Origin: Synechococcus sp. CS-1329
GTDB lineage: Bacteria; Cyanobacteriota; Cyanobacteriia; PCC-6307; Cyanobiaceae
Length of the DNA: 64,000 nucleotides
NCBI RefSeq assembly: GCF_025128055.1
Contig: NZ_JAHLYS010000040.1
Coordinates: forward strand, 1 to 64,000
Reading direction: 5' to 3'
Under the pieces are notes generated by a model, which ran no database searches, was not told where the DNA came from, and was given only the letters and a program-made list of their open reading frames with translations. Positions 35,419 through 45,354 of the stretch are shown piece by piece. The position numbers were made by a program, and so were the translations under genes. The first letter of the stretch is position 1, and every line of letters starts with the position of its first letter.

Positions 35419-35670
35419 ATGGGAGAGGCCAAACGCCGCTCGGAGCAGGGATTGCCGCCACGCGGGCCACAGAAACAGCCCGGCTCAGCCAAGGGCAAGG
35501 ACACCTCGCCACGGCTGGTTGCCTGGCTGCCGCTGACCCGCCGCCAGGCCGATCGCTTCGTTCAGGTCTCCACCCAGGGGGCCTGGGTGGGCATTGCGGC
35601 TCTGGTGCTGTTCTGGATCACGGTGCGCTTCATCGGACCGGCCGCCGGCTGGTGGGTCCTCTCCGATTGA
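35419..35670 (+). CDS. DUF2839 family small membrane protein
   Basis: 83 residues, starting MGEAKRRSEQGLPPRGP, a cyanobacterial DUF2839-type N-terminus. A basic half is followed by LPLTRRQADRFVQVSTQGAW and one hydrophobic helix (WVGIAALVLFWITVRFIG). It is probably anchored in a membrane with the basic part in the cytoplasm. Function is unknown. It stands 69 bases after the DinG-like gene. Confidence 0.75.
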   Translation: MGEAKRRSEQGLPPRGPQKQPGSAKGKDTSPRLVAWLPLTRRQADRFVQVSTQGAWVGIAALVLFWITVRFIGPAAGWWVLSD

Positions 35671-35759
35671 TCGGGTGCGGCTTTGCCCACAGCAGGCCTT
35701 GGGCTGGCGCGGAAACCCAGGCGGAAACTTTAGGATCTCTTCAAATTCTGAGCTGGCTG

Positions 35760-36140
35760 ATGTTTCCCCGCCTCGCTGAGCAGTACCGCTCCGTGGTGCT
35801 CGACCTGGTGATGAGTCTGCAGGCCCTGGCCAGCAGCCTGCAGCGCAAAGGCCTCGTGGCCACCTGCTATGTCTGCGGCGATGGCCGTGATGGCCACGGG
35901 GCCTCTTTTGTCGCCGACCTCGGTGATGCCCACATGGTGCGCTTTCTCGTCTCCGACTTCGGCATCAGCTGGGTGGAATCACGCCACGGCTGCGAACTGG
36001 TGAAGCTCGAAGGGGCCGAAGCGATCCAGGAATTGCAGCGGGTCGCCACGGTCCTTCAGCAGGCCCCACCACCCAGGCCCACTGCCCTGGAATCCGCTCA
36101 AGAGCCCGAGCCCAGCAGGCTCGAGGCTCCCCAGATCTGA
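35760..36140 (+). CDS. DUF1815 family protein
   Basis: 126 residues from ATG 35760 (MFPRLAEQYRSVVLDLVMSL). The core, RKGLVATCYVCGDGRDGHGA, LGDAHMVRFLVSDFGISW and HGCELVKLEGAEAIQELQ, resembles the cyanobacteria-specific DUF1815 family, for which no function is known. Upstream codons in frame overlap the DUF2839 gene and are rejected. The tail after residue 95 is Pro/Glu-rich. It converges with recA with a 7-base gap. Confidence 0.75.
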   Translation: MFPRLAEQYRSVVLDLVMSLQALASSLQRKGLVATCYVCGDGRDGHGASFVADLGDAHMVRFLVSDFGISWVESRHGCELVKLEGAEAIQELQRVATVLQQAPPPRPTALESAQEPEPSRLEAPQI

Positions 36141-36147
36141 GCTGATC

Positions 36148-37359
36148 TCAGCTGGAGGCAGACTCCAGCGAGGCCACACCCGCTTCCACGCCGTTCTCCG
36201 ACGCTGATTCGCTAGACTTCGACGCAGCGGCGGCCGAGCCGGTGGCGGCCAGCCTGGCGGCCGCCGCTGCCAGTGGCTTGAGCGAATTGGCAGTCACATC
36301 AGCCCCTTCGGTGAGCCTGCGCCGAACCTCGGCCTCGATCAGCTCTTTTTGTTCCTGGTTCTGCTCCAGCCAGGTGATCGTGTTGTCGCGGCCCTGGCCG
36401 ATGTTGTCGCCGCCGTAGCTGTACCAGGCACCCTTGCGGATCACCACACCGGTTTCCTCGGCCAGATCGATCACACAGCCGAGGGTGCTGATGCCACGGC
36501 CGAAGAGAATGTCGAATTCAGCGATGCGGAATGGGGGCGCCACCTTGTTCTTCGCCACCTTCACCTTGGCGCGGATGCCGTATTCCTCCGTGCCGCGCTT
36601 GAGAGTCTGAATGCGGCGAATGTCGAGCCGCACCGAGGCATAGAACTTGAGGGCGTTGCCGCCGGTGGTGGTTTCAGGGTTGCCGTAGGTGACGCCAATC
36701 TTCTGGCGCAGCTGGTTGAGGAAGATCACCGTGCAGCCCGACTTGCCGATGTTGCCGGTGATCTTGCGCATCGCCTGGCTCATCAGCCGCGCCTGGCTGC
36801 CCACCGCCAGGTCCCCCATCTCCCCCTCAATCTCGGCGCGGGGCGTCAGGGCCGCCACGGAGTCGACCACAACGATGTCGACGGCGGCGGAGCGCACCAG
36901 CTGATCAACGATCTCCAGGGCCATTTCGCCGGTGTCGGGCTGGGAGACCAGCAGGTTCTCCACATCGACCCCCAGGGCCGCGGCATAGACCGGATCGAGC
37001 GCATGCTCAGCATCCACGAAGGCGGCCACCCCGCCGCGGCGCTGGGCTTCAGCGATGGCATGGAGGGTGAGGGTGGTCTTGCCGGAGCTCTCCGGTCCGT
37101 AAACCTCCACCACCCGACCCTTGGGATAGCCGCCGCCGAGGGCCAGATCGAGCGTGAGGGCACCGGTGGACATGGTCTCCACCCGCATCCGGGAGGCATC
37201 CCCCAGGCGCATGATCGAGCCCTTGCCGAAGTTGCGCTCGATCTGGCCAAGCACCAGGTTGAGGGCCTTGTCACGCTCGGCCGCCCCGGCCGCCGTCGCC
37301 GCGCTCGAGGAGCGGGGCTGGGCAGCCCTGAGGTCGGTGCTCTTGTGATCGGCAGGCAT
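36148..37359 (-). CDS. recA: Recombinase RecA
   Basis: 403 residues from ATG 37359 ([14 protein letters not shown]). Core RecA motifs are complete: [20 protein letters not shown], Walker [11 protein letters not shown], Walker [13 protein letters not shown], loop L2 region [20 protein letters not shown] and [14 protein letters not shown] 20-residue Ala/Ser-rich N-terminal extension and a long Ala/Ser-rich acidic tail make it longer than E. coli RecA. A near-consensus cyanobacterial LexA box lies 159 bases upstream. An upstream frame extending past 37359 is not conserved. Confidence 0.97.
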   Translation of the reverse strand: MPADHKSTDLRAAQPRSSSAATAAGAAERDKALNLVLGQIERNFGKGSIMRLGDASRMRVETMSTGALTLDLALGGGYPKGRVVEVYGPESSGKTTLTLHAIAEAQRRGGVAAFVDAEHALDPVYAAALGVDVENLLVSQPDTGEMALEIVDQLVRSAAVDIVVVDSVAALTPRAEIEGEMGDLAVGSQARLMSQAMRKITGNIGKSGCTVIFLNQLRQKIGVTYGNPETTTGGNALKFYASVRLDIRRIQTLKRGTEEYGIRAKVKVAKNKVAPPFRIAEFDILFGRGISTLGCVIDLAEETGVVIRKGAWYSYGGDNIGQGRDNTITWLEQNQEQKELIEAEVRRRLTEGADVTANSLKPLAAAAARLAATGSAAAASKSSESASENGVEAGVASLESASS

Positions 37360-37517
37360 GGTCAGAAGGGAATGAAGGAACGGACCGGAAAGGGACGGAC
37401 CCTGGGGGGGGATGTCGCCGTGCGGCCTCACAGCTACAGGTGCCACCAAAGCCGCTGGGTGTATCAAGGAGGTGGCGAAACAGCGGCAGCGCCCCTGGCG
37501 CCGAACAACCCGAAATT

Positions 37518-37531
37518 AGTACAGGCGTACG
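37518..37531. promoter_or_regulatory. Putative LexA (SOS) box upstream of recA
   Basis: AGTACAGGCGTACG fits the cyanobacterial LexA consensus RGTAC-N3-D-GTWC-B with one mismatch (C at the D position). It lies in the recA 5' region, next to a possible minus-strand -10 (ACTAAT). Repression of recA by LexA is not universal in cyanobacteria, so the site is tentative. Confidence 0.5.
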
Positions 37532-37539
37532 CTAGCGGA

Positions 37540-38289
37540 TCAGGGCCACGCCGCCAAGGGGGCCGCGAAGGTGGCCGGCTCCAGCAGCGCCAGGCCCTCG
37601 GGCAGATCGATCAGATCACTGGGGCCCAGATAGCCCCAGCTCACCAGGAAGCAGCGCACCGCCTCCAGCCCGGCGGTGGCCCGCACCGCCTCCAGGGTGG
37701 GTCGGCGGTCCTCGATGAACCAGAGCGGCCGATGCAGCGCGCACAGGCGCAGCAGCACCTCCGGCTTGCTTCCATCCTCGTGGCCGAAGGTGTGCAGGGG
37801 AGTGAGACCCTCGGCCGCCAGCAGCTCCCGCGCAAAGGCGCCGCCCTTGGTGGTGAGCACGGCCCAGTCGGCCCCCTCCTGCGCCAGGGCCCGCAGCCGT
37901 TGCGGCACGCCGGGATACGGGCGGTGCAGGCCCAGCCAGTGGGGGCGATCGGCGGCAATGGCCTGCAGACGCACCGTCTCAAGGCTGGTTTGCAGGGTCT
38001 CGGCTCTCCAGCCCCAGTGGGCCAGGGCAGGAGCCAGAGCCTGGTCGTAGGCCGCCCCAGGGGCTGTGAGGTCGCTGGTGCCGCGGGCCAGCTCAGCAGC
38101 CACCAGCACCATCTCCCAACCCTTGTGGATCAGCGGCCGCAGCCGGACGAAGGCGGCGGGTGCCTGCTCAGGAAGCCTCAGATCCGGCCGCAGGCTCAGG
38201 GCCGCCTGGCGAGCCGCCCACCAGTACTCCGCCATGCCATCGACGAGCACGCCATCAAAGTCGAACACCAGCAGGGGGCTGGGGGTCAC
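37540..38289 (-). CDS. HAD-superfamily hydrolase
   Basis: 249 residues from a GTG at 38289. HAD motif I is FDFDGVLVDG (nucleophile Asp and the second Asp), motif II is WAVLTTKGG, and motif III/IV are GSKPEVLLRL and WFIEDRRPTLEAV. It is a small-molecule phosphatase or phosphoglycolate-phosphatase-like enzyme; the substrate is unknown. A longer frame passes antisense-free through the tRNA-Gln gene on the same strand, so the start must be after 38307. It may be cotranscribed with tRNA-Gln. Confidence 0.87.
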   Translation of the reverse strand: MTPSPLLVFDFDGVLVDGMAEYWWAARQAALSLRPDLRLPEQAPAAFVRLRPLIHKGWEMVLVAAELARGTSDLTAPGAAYDQALAPALAHWGWRAETLQTSLETVRLQAIAADRPHWLGLHRPYPGVPQRLRALAQEGADWAVLTTKGGAFARELLAAEGLTPLHTFGHEDGSKPEVLLRLCALHRPLWFIEDRRPTLEAVRATAGLEAVRCFLVSWGYLGPSDLIDLPEGLALLEPATFAAPLAAWP

Positions 38290-38306
38290 GCAGGGATCTC
38301 TCAAAA

Positions 38307-38378
38307 CTGGGCCGCTAGGATTCGAACCTAGGAATGGCGGGACCAAAACCCGCTGCCTTACCACTTGGCGACGGCCCA
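38307..38378 (-). tRNA. tRNA-Gln (TTG)
   Basis: On the minus strand TGGGCCG (38378-38372) pairs with CGGCCCA (38314-38308), with discriminator G as usual for glutamine tRNA. The anticodon stem GCGGG/CCCGC encloses TTTTGGT, anticodon TTG, and the T-loop is TTCGAAT. Length 72 bases, no encoded CCA. It lies 17 bases upstream of the HAD gene on the same strand. Confidence 0.95.
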
Positions 38379-38535
38379 AAGCTCCAGCGGCGGCTTTCCA
38401 ATCCAGGCGATCCATGGGGATGGATCCGGGTTGGTCGGGCGCGTGACCGGTTGCCTTGTTAGTTACCCACAGCGGGCCGTCCTTCGTCAATCTCTGGGGG
38501 CCGGTGAGGAAGCCGCTGCCCCCGGGCGCACCGAG

Positions 38536-40236
38536 TCAGGGGGGAAAGACCCGCAGCCGCCGCAGCTCGCCACTGCCGAATTCAGCACTGCGCAGACCGT
38601 AACCATCCACCTGATCCGCCTGAATGCGGCGCACCGACAGGCTGCGGGGCAACAGCTCCACCGGCCGGCCCTGGGGAAGCACCACCTGCTCCACCGCCAG
38701 ACGGCACTCCTCCATGGCGCCATGGGCGTCGTCGGGGGCGCCAGCAGGGCCTGGGGCGGCAGCCGCGCTGTCCCGGTCACCGGCACGGCGACGCAGCAGC
38801 CGCTCCACACCCCTCTGGATCTGGGGAAGGGTGTCAGCCTTGATCACCAGGATCGGCACATGCCGTTCCAGGGCCTGGCTGCGCACCTGCGGTTCGCGGC
38901 CCAGCTGCTGGCGCAGGCTCAGCACGGCGTCGGCCTCCTCCAGCTGGCTGGCGCGCTGCACAGGCAGCTGGCGGCTGCGCACCACCTGCTCCAGCAACTG
39001 GGGGCTGACCCCGCAGCAGTAGAGGCGCAGGGGCGGGGCCGCAGGGGCCGGTGGTGGCGAGCGTCGATGGGGCGGGAGCAGTTCCGGATCAGGCAGCGGA
39101 ACCGGCGCCAGGGCCGGGCGACCGGCGGCGGCCGCCACCAGGCCACGGCGGGGCATTCGCGGTGAGGTCGGACCGGTGGGACCGGGCTCGGGATCGTTGA
39201 GGCGCAACAGGCCATCACTGCCCAGCTCGCGGACCTGGGGGCGCACCGGCTGTCCCCGCAGCTGCTGATCGACGGTGCGGGCCACATCGCGGTGCACCAG
39301 CCAGCGACTGCGGCTGTGCATCTCCACCGCCAGGGGAAAGGTGGGGTCGGCGCAGCGCTCCAGCACTGTTTTCTGGCAGCCGCGCCGACGGGCCTCCTCA
39401 TCTCCGAGGGTGACCGACTGAATGCCACCGATCAGGTCGGCCAGGGTGGGGTTCTTGATCAGATTGGCCAGCTCGTTGCCATGGGCCGTGGCCACCAGCA
39501 TCACGCCACGCTCGGCAATGGTGCGGGCCGCCTGGGCCTCGAGTTCGGTGCCGATCTCATCGATCACGATCACCTCGGGCATGTGGTTCTCCACCGCCTC
39601 GATCATCACCTGATGCTGCAGCTCAGGCCGCGCCACCTGCATGCGCCGGGCCCGGCCGATGGCGGGATGGGGAATGTCGCCATCACCGGCGATCTCGTTG
39701 CTGGTGTCGATCACCACCACCCGCCGCTCCAGGTCGTCGGCCAGCACCCGGGCGATCTCGCGCAGGGCCGTGGTCTTGCCGACGCCAGGCCGGCCCATCA
39801 GCAGCAGCGACTGACCACTGTCCAGCAGATCGCGCACCATCTCCACCGTGCCGAACACCGCCCGGCCCACCCGGCAGGTGAGGCCCACCACCTCCCCGCC
39901 GCGGTTGCGGATCGCACTGATGCGATGCAGGGTGCGCTCGATGCCGGCCCGGTTGTCGCCACCGAAGGTCCCCAGCCGCTGCACCACCGCCGCCAGGTCG
40001 GCCCGATCGATCGGCTGCTGATCCAGCAGCTGAGCTCGGCCTGGATAGCGGGCTTCCGGAGCGCGGCCCAGGTCGAGCACCACCTCCAGCAACTGATCGC
40101 GGCTGAAGGGGCTCGCCAGCGCGTCACAGATGCGCTCGGGAAGCACCTCCAGCAGGCGATCGAGATCGTCAGTGATCCGCTGGGGGCTGACGAGCCTGGC
40201 GGCGGCGGCCAGGGCGGTGACACTTGGACTGGGCAT
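38536..40236 (-). CDS. Ycf45/R3H-type AAA ATPase, single-strand nucleic-acid binding
   Basis: 566 residues from ATG 40236. Residues 100-300 form a SpoIIIAA/Ycf45-like ATPase with Walker [36 protein letters not shown] and Walker [14 protein letters not shown], followed by [17 protein letters not shown] variable Pro-rich linker is followed by a domain near 400-490, and the last 80 residues ([19 protein letters not shown]) look like an R3H single-strand nucleic-acid-binding module. Homologues are encoded in some algal plastids. Function is not established. It lies 26 bases downstream of ldpA. Confidence 0.85.
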   Translation of the reverse strand: MPSPSVTALAAAARLVSPQRITDDLDRLLEVLPERICDALASPFSRDQLLEVVLDLGRAPEARYPGRAQLLDQQPIDRADLAAVVQRLGTFGGDNRAGIERTLHRISAIRNRGGEVVGLTCRVGRAVFGTVEMVRDLLDSGQSLLLMGRPGVGKTTALREIARVLADDLERRVVVIDTSNEIAGDGDIPHPAIGRARRMQVARPELQHQVMIEAVENHMPEVIVIDEIGTELEAQAARTIAERGVMLVATAHGNELANLIKNPTLADLIGGIQSVTLGDEEARRRGCQKTVLERCADPTFPLAVEMHSRSRWLVHRDVARTVDQQLRGQPVRPQVRELGSDGLLRLNDPEPGPTGPTSPRMPRRGLVAAAAGRPALAPVPLPDPELLPPHRRSPPPAPAAPPLRLYCCGVSPQLLEQVVRSRQLPVQRASQLEEADAVLSLRQQLGREPQVRSQALERHVPILVIKADTLPQIQRGVERLLRRRAGDRDSAAAAPGPAGAPDDAHGAMEECRLAVEQVVLPQGRPVELLPRSLSVRRIQADQVDGYGLRSAEFGSGELRRLRVFPP

Positions 40237-40262
40237 GGGCACGGCCCCTGTGCCTCGACGTT

Positions 40263-41315
40263 CTAGCCATCGGCGGCCAGCCAGGGTGAGACCAGCCCCT
40301 GAGCCAGCGCCAGGCCCTGGGGCCAGAGGGCCGGTTCATCCAGCAGACGCCGGCCGCGGCGCTCCGCCTCCAGCACCAGCGGGGCCAGCAGCCGGCGGGC
40401 CAGCCCGCCAAAGGCCACACCGGCGGCGGCGCTGCGGGCGGCCCGGGGGCCGCCACTGCGCTGGCGCAGCAGCGGCAGGCTGCGGGCATTGGTGCCCCCC
40501 GCCAGTTGCAGGGGGCCAGGCGGGGCCAATTCGCGCAGCGCCAGAAGAAGGTTGACGGCGGCATGGGCCGTGCCATCCCCCACATCGCCACTCATTGGAC
40601 GGCCATCGAGTTGCCAGAGGGGCAGGAAACGATGGCTCCGCAGCAGGGCAAACCGCTGCCAGAGCTCGCTGGCCAGATCCTGCGGGCTGACCGTGGGGCG
40701 GCGCCCCTCGGCACCGGCACCGGCTTCGGCGCCACAGCTCACGGCCAGGCGCCGCAGGGGCAGGCCCGAGGCCACCACCTGCTCCAGCCGCCGGCCGAAG
40801 GCCTCCCCCCGGCCCAGGCTGGTGTGGATCTCCACCGCGTCCGGGCGCAGACGGGCCAGGAGTCCCGGCACCGCCGCAGCATCCAGCCCATGGCTCCGGG
40901 CCTCAATCAGCCCGTGGGGGCAGGCGGGCAGACAGCGGCCACAGCCATAACAGCGCTCCCTGCTCACACCGGCCCCGGCCGGGATGGCTTCGGCCGGGCA
41001 GATGCGGGCGCAGGGCCTGGGGCAGTCGGGCGGGCAGCGGCCGGGGTCGAACCAGGCCTTGCGGAAGTGGGGATCCTCGCCATCGCTGAGGCTGAGCATC
41101 AGCCAGGGCGGTCTCAGCTGGGGGCGCTGATCACGGGCCCAGCTGAGACCGCGGCGGGCGGCGGCCACCACTGCCTCATCAGCGGCCAGATCGATGCAGT
41201 GAACGCCAGCGAGGGCGTAGAGGCCGCAGAGGTCTTCGATGGCAGCGAGATCCTGGTTGCTGGCCCCGCAGATCAACTTGACCCAGCGACCCGAGACCAG
41301 GGCCTGCTCAGGCCG
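40263..41315 (-). CDS. ldpA: Light-dependent period protein LdpA (iron-sulfur)
   Basis: 350 residues from a TTG at 41315, close to the 352 residues of LdpA in Synechococcus elongatus. Eight cysteines in two clusters ([14 protein letters not shown] and [12 protein letters not shown]) bind two 4Fe-4S centres, as in ferredoxins. LdpA senses redox state and adjusts the circadian clock period to light. The chosen start overlaps the ndhN stop by eight bases; longer frames run deep into ndhN. The C-terminal 150 residues are Ala/Leu/Arg-rich. Confidence 0.88.
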   Translation of the reverse strand, partial: RPEQALVSGRWVKLICGASNQDLAAIEDLCGLYALAGVHCIDLAADEAVVAAARRGLSWARDQRPQLRPPWLMLSLSDGEDPHFRKAWFDPGRCPPDCPRPCARICPAEAIPAGAGVSRERCYGCGRCLPACPHGLIEARSHGLDAAAVPGLLARLRPDAVEIHTSLGRGEAFGRRLEQVVASGLPLRRLAVSCGAEAGAGAEGRRPTVSPQDLASELWQRFALLRSHRFLPLWQLDGRPMSGDVGDGTAHAAVNLLLALRELAPPGPLQLAGGTNARSLPLLRQRSGGPRAARSAAAGVAFGGLARRLLAPLVLEAERRGRRLLDEPALWPQGLALAQGLVSPWLAADG

Positions 41316-41769
41316 CAACCATCGGCTCCAGGGGCGTCCAGCGCAGGCTGCGGGAGCCGCCCAACTCCGCCACGATCTTGAGCCGGGGCTCACGCCTGGT
41401 GAGCGAGCAGAGCGACTGCAGCTCGGCTGAGGAGAGCACCTGAGCCTCCAGCAACCAGAGCACCATCGGCTTGGTGCCCTCCAGCAGGGCGCCCAGCTGG
41501 GGCATCACCCGCTGCACCTCGCCCACGGCAGCCCCGCGGCCGATGCTGTGGTGACCGAGGTGGGGCGGGCGAACCCCATGGCTCTGAAACAGAAAAACTT
41601 CAGGGTCACCCAGGCCCCGGGCGGAGGTGATCTGGGCGCCGTAACCGGCGGCCCGCAGGCGGCGCAGCAGACGGGTCTCGGCGCCTCCTTCCAGGGGGGC
41701 GTAGAGGGCCAGGGCGCCGGCCTTCTCCAGGTCCTGACGGAAGCGACGACCGGAGAGCAGCAGAGGCAT
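41308..41769 (-). CDS. ndhN: NAD(P)H-quinone oxidoreductase subunit N
   Basis: 153 residues, the family length. NdhN is a peripheral subunit found only in cyanobacterial and chloroplast NDH-1, which drives cyclic electron flow and respiration in the thylakoid. Characteristic segments are [42 protein letters not shown]-like [13 protein letters not shown] and [16 protein letters not shown]. It is the first gene of a minus-strand run ndhN-ldpA-Ycf45-type gene, with overlap to ldpA suggesting translational coupling. Confidence 0.93.
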   Translation of the reverse strand: MPLLLSGRRFRQDLEKAGALALYAPLEGGAETRLLRRLRAAGYGAQITSARGLGDPEVFLFQSHGVRPPHLGHHSIGRGAAVGEVQRVMPQLGALLEGTKPMVLWLLEAQVLSSAELQSLCSLTRREPRLKIVAELGGSRSLRWTPLEPMVAA

Positions 41770-42182
41770 GGGGCAGCTTCAGAACTGGTGTGGGCAGTCT
41801 GGCAGGGAGTGGACGATGTGGGTGTAGGCCGTGGGGTATGGTGGCCTCTTGTGCATCTGATCTGTGCCCGACCGCTAGCCGGGCCTCCAGAGCTGTGCGC
41901 GGGATCGTCGCTGGCGACGGTCTCTTCTGGCCAGTGCAGCCAGGCCCGCCGGATTCGTCCGAGCAGTGCCTGATCTGCCGGGATACTGCCGCCTTGCTCA
42001 GCAGGCGCGGACAAGTCCCAGCCAACTGTTTCGCCAACCGCTAGCCCACCCGCAATCGCCTTCGAGGTTCGTCCTCCCAGTGGTTCCGGAGCCAGATTTC
42101 TGGCCCAGCGCGTCTGCCCGAATCAGTCCTGAGTGGTTCGCACCCCCTGCGCGCCACTGTCCCGCTGGCGTTTCTCCCTCCT
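41770..42182. other. 413-base divergent region upstream of the ribosomal cluster
   Basis: It lies between ndhN (leftward) and rplC (rightward) and must hold promoters for both. Around 41840 GTATGGT could be a -10 element for the ribosomal genes, without a convincing -35. That would leave a 5' leader of over 300 bases. No convincing ORF or known riboswitch is visible; the sequence just before rplC is pyrimidine-rich (GTTTCTCCCTCCT) rather than a purine ribosome site. Confidence 0.5.
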
Positions 42183-42830
42183 ATGTCCTTCGGCATCCTT
42201 GGGAAGAAACTGGGCATGTCTCAGTTCTTCGACCCCAACGGCAAATCCATCCCGGTCACCGTGATCGAGGCGGGTCCCTGCCGCATCACCCAACTCAAGA
42301 CTCCCGCCACCGACGGCTACAGCGCCGCTCAGATCGGTTTCGGCGAGGTCCGCGAAAAGCTCGTCAACAAGCCTGCGGCCGGTCACCTGGCCAAATCAGG
42401 CGAGGAGCTGCTCCGCCATCTGCAGGAATACCGCCTCGAGTCCCTCGATGGCCTTGAACTCGGCGCTTCCATCACTGTCGAGGCCTTCGAGGCCGGACAG
42501 AAGGTGGATGTCAGTGGCGACACGATCGGCCGGGGTTTCTCTGGCTATCAGAAGCGCCACGGCTTCAGCCGCGGTCCGATGACCCACGGCTCCAAGAACC
42601 ACCGCCAGCCCGGATCCACCGGTGCCGGCACCACGCCGGGTCGTGTCTATCCAGGCAAGCGCATGGCGGGCCGCTACGGCGGCAAGCAGATCACCACCCG
42701 CGGCCTCACCATCCTCAAGGTGGATCATGAGCGCAACCTGCTGGTGGTGAAGGGTTCGGTGCCCGGCAAGCCCGGCGCCCTGCTCAGCATCCGTCCCGCC
42801 CTGCGGGTCGGCGCCAAGGCCGCGAACTGA
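42183..42830 (+). CDS. rplC: 50S ribosomal protein L3
   Basis: 215 residues starting [16 protein letters not shown]. It is a primary rRNA binder near the peptidyl-transferase entrance. The conserved [20 protein letters not shown] loop and [11 protein letters not shown] are present. It opens the cluster; rpsJ, which precedes rplC in many bacteria, is not here, as is normal in cyanobacteria. rplD follows after 11 bases with AGGAGA upstream of its start. Confidence 0.97.
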   Translation: MSFGILGKKLGMSQFFDPNGKSIPVTVIEAGPCRITQLKTPATDGYSAAQIGFGEVREKLVNKPAAGHLAKSGEELLRHLQEYRLESLDGLELGASITVEAFEAGQKVDVSGDTIGRGFSGYQKRHGFSRGPMTHGSKNHRQPGSTGAGTTPGRVYPGKRMAGRYGGKQITTRGLTILKVDHERNLLVVKGSVPGKPGALLSIRPALRVGAKAAN

Positions 42831-42841
42831 GGAGAAATCAG

Positions 42842-43477
42842 ATGGTGAATTGTGTTGTTCGCGATTGGCAGGGCAAGGAGGCCGGCGAGGCCAGCCTTGA
42901 CCTGAAAGTCGCCAAGAAATCGACCGCTGCTGCCCTGGTCCACCGGGCTGTGGTGCGGCAACTGGCCAATGCTCGACAGGGCACGGCCTGCACCCTCACC
43001 CGGGCTGAAGTCCGTGGTGGTGGTCGCAAGCCTTACAAGCAGAAGGGTACGGGTCGAGCCCGTCAGGGATCGATCCGCACGCCTCTGCGTCCCGGCGGTG
43101 GCGTGATCTTCGGGCCCAAGCCCCGCAGCTACACCGTGGCGATGAACCGCAAGGAACGTCGTCTGGCCCTGCGCACGGCTTTGATCAGCCGCGCCAGCGA
43201 CATTCTGGTGGTGAAAGGATTTGCCCCCGATCTTGAGGTTCCCAGAACCAAGGAGATCGTGGCGGCCCTGGAGCGCTGGGAGGTGCCGGCGGGCAGCAAG
43301 GTGCTGCTGGTGCTCGATGCACCGACCGATGTGGTGCGCCGTTCGGTGCGCAACCTCGAAAAGGTGAAGCTGATCGCTGCTGATCAGCTCAACGTGTTCG
43401 ACCTGCTCCACGCCAATGTGCTGGTGTTGAGCGAAGAGGCACTGGCGAAGATTCAGGAGATCTACGGCGATGACTGA
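42842..43477 (+). CDS. rplD: 50S ribosomal protein L4
   Basis: 211 residues. The extended loop reaching into the exit tunnel is seen as [20 protein letters not shown], and the C-terminal domain has [17 protein letters not shown]. It lines the nascent-peptide tunnel and in some bacteria also regulates its own operon. An AGGAG lies seven bases upstream of the ATG. The end overlaps rplW by eight bases. Confidence 0.97.
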   Translation: MVNCVVRDWQGKEAGEASLDLKVAKKSTAAALVHRAVVRQLANARQGTACTLTRAEVRGGGRKPYKQKGTGRARQGSIRTPLRPGGGVIFGPKPRSYTVAMNRKERRLALRTALISRASDILVVKGFAPDLEVPRTKEIVAALERWEVPAGSKVLLVLDAPTDVVRRSVRNLEKVKLIAADQLNVFDLLHANVLVLSEEALAKIQEIYGDD

Positions 43478-43772
43478 ACGTTTCAATGGCCGGCTCGCGG
43501 ATGTGATCCGCAAGCCGCTGATCACCGAGAAAGCCACCCGTGCCCTGGAACTCAACCAGTACACGTTCGAAGTGGATCCCCGGGCTGCCAAACCCGACAT
43601 CAAGGCCGCCGTCGAACATCTCTTCGATGTGCATGTGGTCGGGGTGAGCACCATGAATCCCCCCCGCCGCAGCCGGCGGGTCGGCCGCTTCGCCGGCAAG
43701 CGCGCCCAGGTGAAGAAAGCCGTGGTGCGTCTTGCCCCTGGCGATGCCATCCAGTTGTTCCCAGAGGCCTGA
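43470..43772 (+). CDS. rplW: 50S ribosomal protein L23
   Basis: 100 residues with the family segments [20 protein letters not shown] and [20 protein letters not shown]23 sits at the tunnel exit and docks trigger factor and SRP. It starts inside the last codons of rplD (8-base overlap), which implies coupled translation. Confidence 0.97.
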   Translation: MTERFNGRLADVIRKPLITEKATRALELNQYTFEVDPRAAKPDIKAAVEHLFDVHVVGVSTMNPPRRSRRVGRFAGKRAQVKKAVVRLAPGDAIQLFPEA

Positions 43773-43787
43773 GGGGTCTGAATCGTT

Positions 43788-44651
43788 ATGGCAATCCGCA
43801 ACTACCGCCCCTACACCCCCGGCACCCGCGGCCGCTCCTCCAGCGACTTCAGCGAGGTGACCGAGCGCCGTCCCGAGCGCACGCTGGTGGTGGCCAAACA
43901 CCGCAAGAAAGGTCGTAACAACCGCGGTGTGATCACCTGCCGCCACCGCGGCGGTGGCCACAAACGCCTCTACCGTCTCGTCGACTTCCGCCGCGACAAG
44001 GTCGGCGTGACCGCCCGGGTGGCCGCCATCCACTACGACCCCCACCGCAATGCGCGGCTGGCGCTGCTCTTCTACACCGACGGCGAAAAGCGCTACATCC
44101 TGGCTCCGGCTGGAATCTCGGTGGGCCAGAGCGTCATCTCCGGGCCCGAGGCCCCGATTGAAGTGGGCAATGCCCTGCCGCTATCGGCCATCCCCCTGGG
44201 CTCCAGCGTCCACAACGTCGAGCTCTACGCCGGCCGCGGCGGCCAGATGGTGCGCACCGCCGGTGCCAGCGCTCAGGTGATGGCCAAGGAAGGCGACTAC
44301 GTCGCCCTCAAGCTGCCCTCCACCGAGGTGCGCCTGGTGCGTCGTGAATGCTTCGCCACCCTCGGCGAAGTGGGCAACGCCGAAGTGCGCAACACCAGCC
44401 TCGGCAAGGCCGGCCGCACCCGCTGGCTCGGGCGCCGTCCCCAGGTGCGCGGCAGCGTGATGAACCCCTGCGATCACCCCCACGGTGGTGGTGAAGGCCG
44501 GGCTCCCATCGGCCGCTCCGGTCCTGTCACCCCCTGGGGCAAGCCCGCCCTGGGCCTGAAAACCCGCAAACGCAACAAGCCCAGCAATCGGTTTGTGCTG
44601 CGGAAGCGTCGCCGCACCTCCAAGCGGAGCCGTGGCGGACGGGATTCCTGA
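43788..44651 (+). CDS. rplB: 50S ribosomal protein L2
   Basis: 287 residues. [20 protein letters not shown] and the C-terminal [21 protein letters not shown], which includes the His close to the peptidyl-transferase centre, are diagnostic. L2 helps join the subunits and supports peptide bond formation. The strongly basic tail [16 protein letters not shown] is present. rpsS begins 35 bases later. Confidence 0.98.
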   Translation: MAIRNYRPYTPGTRGRSSSDFSEVTERRPERTLVVAKHRKKGRNNRGVITCRHRGGGHKRLYRLVDFRRDKVGVTARVAAIHYDPHRNARLALLFYTDGEKRYILAPAGISVGQSVISGPEAPIEVGNALPLSAIPLGSSVHNVELYAGRGGQMVRTAGASAQVMAKEGDYVALKLPSTEVRLVRRECFATLGEVGNAEVRNTSLGKAGRTRWLGRRPQVRGSVMNPCDHPHGGGEGRAPIGRSGPVTPWGKPALGLKTRKRNKPSNRFVLRKRRRTSKRSRGGRDS

Positions 44652-44686
44652 TGCTCAACACCGCACTGCTGTCTGCCTGATTCGCT

Positions 44687-44962
44687 ATGGGACGTTCACT
44701 CAAAAAAGGCCCCTTCGTCGCCGACCACCTGCTGCGCAAGGTCGAAGCGCAGAACAGCGCTGGCGACAAGACTGTGATCAAGACCTGGTCACGGGCCTCC
44801 ACCATCCTGCCGATGATGATCGGCCACACCATTGCCGTTCACAACGGCAAAAGCCATGTGCCGGTCTATGTGACCGAGCAGATGGTGGGCCACAAGCTGG
44901 GGGAATTCGCCCCCACCCGCACCTTCCGGGGCCACATCAAAGACAAAAAAGGTGCCCGTTAA
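44687..44962 (+). CDS. rpsS: 30S ribosomal protein S19
   Basis: 91 residues beginning [16 protein letters not shown], with [20 protein letters not shown] and [13 protein letters not shown]. It sits in the small-subunit head with S13 and contacts the A-site region. Standard length. rplV follows after 13 bases, with AAGGAG serving its start. Confidence 0.97.
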   Translation: MGRSLKKGPFVADHLLRKVEAQNSAGDKTVIKTWSRASTILPMMIGHTIAVHNGKSHVPVYVTEQMVGHKLGEFAPTRTFRGHIKDKKGAR

Positions 44963-44975
44963 GGAGCGAATCACC

Positions 44976-45335
44976 ATGGCCAACACCACCACCCCCAGCC
45001 AAGAAGCCCGCGCCCACGGCCGCTACATCCGCGGTTCCGTTTCCAAGGTGCGCCGGGTACTCGATCAGATCCGCGGCCGCACCTATCGCGAGGCGCTCAT
45101 CCTGCTCGAGTTCATGCCCTACCGCTCCACCGGACCGATCACCAAGGTGCTTCGCTCCGCCGTGGCCAACGCGGAACACAACATGGGTCTCGACCCAGCC
45201 TCTCTCGTGATCAGTACCGCCAGCGCCGACATGGGTCCGTCCCTGAAGCGCTTCCGGCCGCGGGCCCAGGGCCGTGCCTACGCCATCAAAAAACAAACCT
45301 GCCACATCAGCATTGCTGTGGCTCCTTCCGCCTGA
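44976..45335 (+). CDS. rplV: 50S ribosomal protein L22
   Basis: 119 residues from ATG 44976, which has AAGGAG 10 bases upstream; an in-frame ATG eight codons earlier overlaps rpsS and is rejected. Motifs [20 protein letters not shown]-like ([17 protein letters not shown]) and [20 protein letters not shown], the tunnel-constriction hairpin, identify L22, the site of some macrolide resistance changes. Confidence 0.97.
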   Translation: MANTTTPSQEARAHGRYIRGSVSKVRRVLDQIRGRTYREALILLEFMPYRSTGPITKVLRSAVANAEHNMGLDPASLVISTASADMGPSLKRFRPRAQGRAYAIKKQTCHISIAVAPSA

Positions 45336-45354
45336 CCCCCGAGGACACCGCCCG

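Noticed and set aside
36349-38331. A 660-codon plus-strand frame over recA, the HAD gene and part of tRNA-Gln
   Set aside because: It runs antisense to two genes and ends in a tRNA; translation is repetitive and unlike any family.
37540-38490. A longer HAD protein starting at 38490
   Set aside because: The first 67 codons run through the tRNA-Gln gene on the same strand; HAD motif I begins right after GTG 38289.
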